From: Cloeon dipterum
Taxonomy: Eukaryota > Arthropoda > Insecta > Ephemeroptera > Baetidae
Direction: 5' to 3'
Length of the DNA: 64,000 nucleotides
Assembly: GCF_949628265.1 (NCBI RefSeq)
Contig: NC_088786.1
Location: 33,129,681 to 33,193,680, forward strand
Numbering within the stretch: position 1 is the first letter of the stretch; each line of letters starts with the position of its first letter. Below are positions 61,420 through 64,000 of this stretch, piece by piece. The position numbers and the translations under genes were made by a program. The notes beneath the pieces were generated by a model. It was not told the DNA's origin. It made no database searches and saw only the letters and a program-made list of their open reading frames with translations.

Positions 61420-62944
61420 CCCTCGCCGGCTCTCTCGCAGCCCCCAGCAGCGACCCGATTTGATCTGCTCCCCGCGCTACTGCTACTACACACGCGCGCA
61501 CGCACGCACGCCGCTCCAGACGCGTCCTGCCGGCCGGCCGGCCGGATGAGAGCAGGGGCCACCCTAGGCCTCGCGCGCCGCGGCTCCCCTTCTCCACACC
61601 TCCGTTCGCTAATAGGGATGTGAAAAATAGCCGAAATTCAATCGTACGCCTCTCTGCACTCGTTGCAATTCATATATGGGGGTTTCTTCAAGTGGAAGTA
61701 CATCCAATTGAGTTTTTTTTTAACCTCTATGCTCAGCACATTCCGTGGGCTGTGAGCTCGCCGGGTCCCAATTAAACAGCCGAGCGGAAAACATGGGGTC
61801 CTGGAGGAGCTTGTACCTAATGTGGAAATCTTGTCGCCTCTCCGCACCAAGGTCTTTTATTGAAACGCCAGAAATTTGTCCATAAAGCCGCTGGAAAGGA
61901 GCAAAAACCAGCAAGTGGCGAGTCACGCCAGTGCGCCTCTCAGCCCGAATAGTTATTTGAGCATTTCAAGACTCTGAAAAATGTTTAAGAAAGGGAAACT
62001 TTTCTGGTAGAGACACACTAAATGAGAAAAAATTGTTTTACTTTAAAAATGAAGTATATTTTTATAAATTAAAAACTGCTAAAAACCCTAGTAGTTCCCA
62101 TTAATCTCCTCTCCAGTTAGATTTATACTTTTGGTTTGTGAAAAAAATCTAAAAAATAATGCGCGCTTTACTATTTTAATTTTTATGAAAATGATTCTAT
62201 TAATTGCAATAATTATACGATTTAAAAATGAAATTGAGGAAATTGAATTGCTGTGCACGACACTGGTGTAAAACTGGCGTGGCCATGGTGCGTGCAAGGG
62301 GGATCTGTTTGCGTTCGCCGTCCGCATTAACAGTTCACCAGACAGAGACACTCCAGCAGTGAGCTTTAATCGAAGCCGTTTTGCTTGTTGATAAAAGGGC
62401 TACAAACATGTGGGCCGACTGAGAGCAGTAAAAGTACTATTTTTAGCTTGAGAGGAACTGTCGACTGCGATTAAAAGATCTGCAACTTTAAAATCTTGTT
62501 TATTATGTTCCTCAAAGAAATCCTTTCAATTCAAAGAAAGCAAAGTAATTCCAAACTGTCTCAATTTACTCTGAGAATTTGTGGCGCATAAATCGATTCC
62601 AATGAAAAAATAGGTGGAGAAAGTAATAACATCATTTTGTTTCCTTGCAAAAAAAGTTTAAATAAAAAAGCGTTTTGAAGCTTAATGCTAAAATCAGATG
62701 ATTATAATAAAAAATGAGAGCAAGCTTTGTACAGGAATGCAGCCTGCTCTTCAGCAAATCAGAGCAGGTTGCCTATACCTTCGCAAAATATTTTTTTAGC
62801 CTTATAATTTATGGCTCTTTTTCAACCATTGACAAAAACTGCTATATTTCAATGTCCAAAATTTATTCCATGCAATTAGCACCAAACAAATTTACTATTG
62901 TAATTGTTGCTCATGTTGAAGTCGTCGAAGCAGGGTTCAAGAAA
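61420..62944. other. GC-rich promoter-like block, repeat copy, then AT-rich spacer
   Basis: 61.42-61.61 kb is very GC- and CpG-rich. A dispersed repeat copy follows at 61725-61975. From 62.0 to 62.94 kb is AT-rich spacer and 3' flank of the odorant-binding protein gene. Confidence 0.55.
61725..61975 (+). repeat. Dispersed short repeat, copy 6
   Basis: Near full-length: TATGCTCAGCACATTCCGTG, GGGTCCCAATTAAACAG, GCGGAAAACATGGGG, TTGTCGCCTCTCCGCACCAA, TTATTGAAACGCCAGAAATT, AAAGCCGCTGGAAAGG and AAAAACCAGCAAGTGGCGAG. It ends in TATTTGAGCATTTC, also present at the end of the 56.6 kb copy, so the right boundary is shared. Confidence 0.8.
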
Positions 62945-64000
62945 TTAGGAACGATTGCGTTTCAGTGGCGGCGGTGGGAAGAAGGTGGTGACATTGTTGG
63001 CACACGTCTTGAACGAGTCCGCGATGGAAGTGCATGCTGAACCTAAGGGAAAATTTCCATTTTAGACATGCGTCTACTCACTTTTAAGTAAAATTCTGAT
63101 ATTACTGTTCGACGGGGACGGGCAGTTCTGGAAAATAACTCAATTAAATTAATTTTCAAGAAGAATAATGGAGGGATGGCATACAGCCATGAGTTCGATA
63201 GTAATGCACGTGGAGTACAAGAAGGAGCAAGGTTTGCAGGAAGGTTTGAAGCCGAGGTCCGGCATTGGGGTCGAATCCATTTTAGTGTACAAGTTGTTCA
63301 GGGTAGTAGAACAAATATTTCCAGCAGTGCCGGCCGCGTCCTTCCACGCATCCGGCGCGTACTGGACAACGGCGGCCTTCGCAGCGTCTGTGTCCACGCG
63401 GTTCGCCGTTTCATTGAACTGAAATTGATACAAATAAACAAGCAGTTATTTGGTAAAAAGGTCATTAGCACTGATAATTTAATATGCACATGTTTTTTGG
63501 CGAACATGTACAATTGAATATCTTGCATGACTCATTAAACCGAATTGAATTATAAAATCAATCTAATGTGAATATAAAATAAATATGTATTATGGCAAAT
63601 GATAATATTTTCTCCTCCTTTTTTGCTGACGTATAGTAAAGGAGTAATTTAATATGTTTTTGCACGTGTTACAAAACATTTTGGCGATCAGTTTTTTTCT
63701 ATTCTGAAATATGAATTATTCAGTTAATAGTTACCAATCCCAATTTCTTAAAGACGCATTCCATCTTGCACTGAAAGAGCAATAATTAGTCGAATGAACA
63801 CAATTTTGATATGTGATCTTACAGGCATGGAACTTGCGCTGCGAATACCTCCCATGATGGCCTCTAAAAAACAGCAGTAATTTTATTATCTAAATAATTG
63901 TTTCTGGATTGTACTAACTCATGCCCAATCTACCGTTGCCTCTAAAACTGTTCGAATTTAATTTGCATTCCTTCAGGGTCTCTTCGGGAAGAGTTTTCGG
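62945..64000 (-). CDS. Plus-C-like odorant-binding protein (5' end outside window)
   Basis: Exons in transcription order: 64000-63919 (continues outside), 63863-63823, 63770-63735, 63418-63185, 63127-63106 and 63042-62945. The frame joins through all of them to a TAA at 62945. Cysteine pattern: LKEC (C1), then CKMEC (C2 and C3, spacing x3, the OBP hallmark), NICSTTL, KPSCKPC, and CITIELMANC (x8, as for C5-C6). The 22-nt exon supplies ANCP, the Cys-Pro motif of Plus-C proteins, followed by CTSIADSFKTC and a Pro-rich end. OBPs are small, secreted, disulphide-bonded carriers of hydrophobic odorants in sensillar lymph, though many act elsewhere. The signal peptide would be in the missing exon. 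Ignoring the 56-nt intron gives a premature TAA at 63149. Confidence 0.85.

Overview
The window is nuclear DNA from an insect. The evidence is GT-AG split genes with mostly short introns, AT-rich spacers, dispersed short repeats, a ZAD-type zinc-finger gene and, at the right edge, an odorant-binding protein (a family known only from insects). I cannot fix the order from sequence alone. Coding exons were found by reading both strands, placing splice sites by eye and checking that codon phases join. For jagunal, the ZAD gene and both BAIAP3-like genes the summed exon lengths are exact multiples of three with open frames.

Layout. 0.9-2.9 kb (+): jagunal, an ER membrane protein. 3.3-4.3 kb (-): a small ZAD plus single C2H2 protein. 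6.6-9.2 kb (-): katanin p60 AAA ATPase, with possible 5' exons at 14.6, 15.4 and 17.0 kb. 17.9-18.3 kb: a broken, inverted copy of three pieces of the BAIAP3 gene. 18.4-25.1 kb: a cluster of three intronless, TATA-driven secreted Lys/Thr-rich mucin-like genes. The first two lie divergently in the arms of a roughly 1.3 kb inverted repeat, and the spacer holds a relic of a further repeat unit. 25.7-47.7 kb (-): BAIAP3/Munc13-4-like gene A, with 20 constant exons and up to five candidate first exons. 49.6 kb (-): a possible short secreted peptide gene. 51.7-57.5 kb (-): BAIAP3-like gene B, a tandem paralogue with a possible distal first exon at 61.3 kb. 62.9-64.0 kb (-, cut by the window edge): a Plus-C-like odorant-binding protein.

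Mobile and repeat content: a roughly 0.5 kb foldback element (41.6-42.1 kb), two copies of a roughly 0.37 kb terminal-inverted-repeat element (34.8 and 39.8 kb), at least six copies of a short dispersed repeat, and AT, CT and GT microsatellites.

The two most notable observations are these. (1) BAIAP3-like gene B keeps the architecture of gene A but has lost nearly all acidic calcium-ligand positions in both C2 domains, while A keeps them in C2A. (2) The inverted mucin-like cluster looks like a young, lineage-specific secreted family still being rearranged. I see no operons, CRISPR arrays, rRNA or tRNA genes, as expected for an insect nuclear window.
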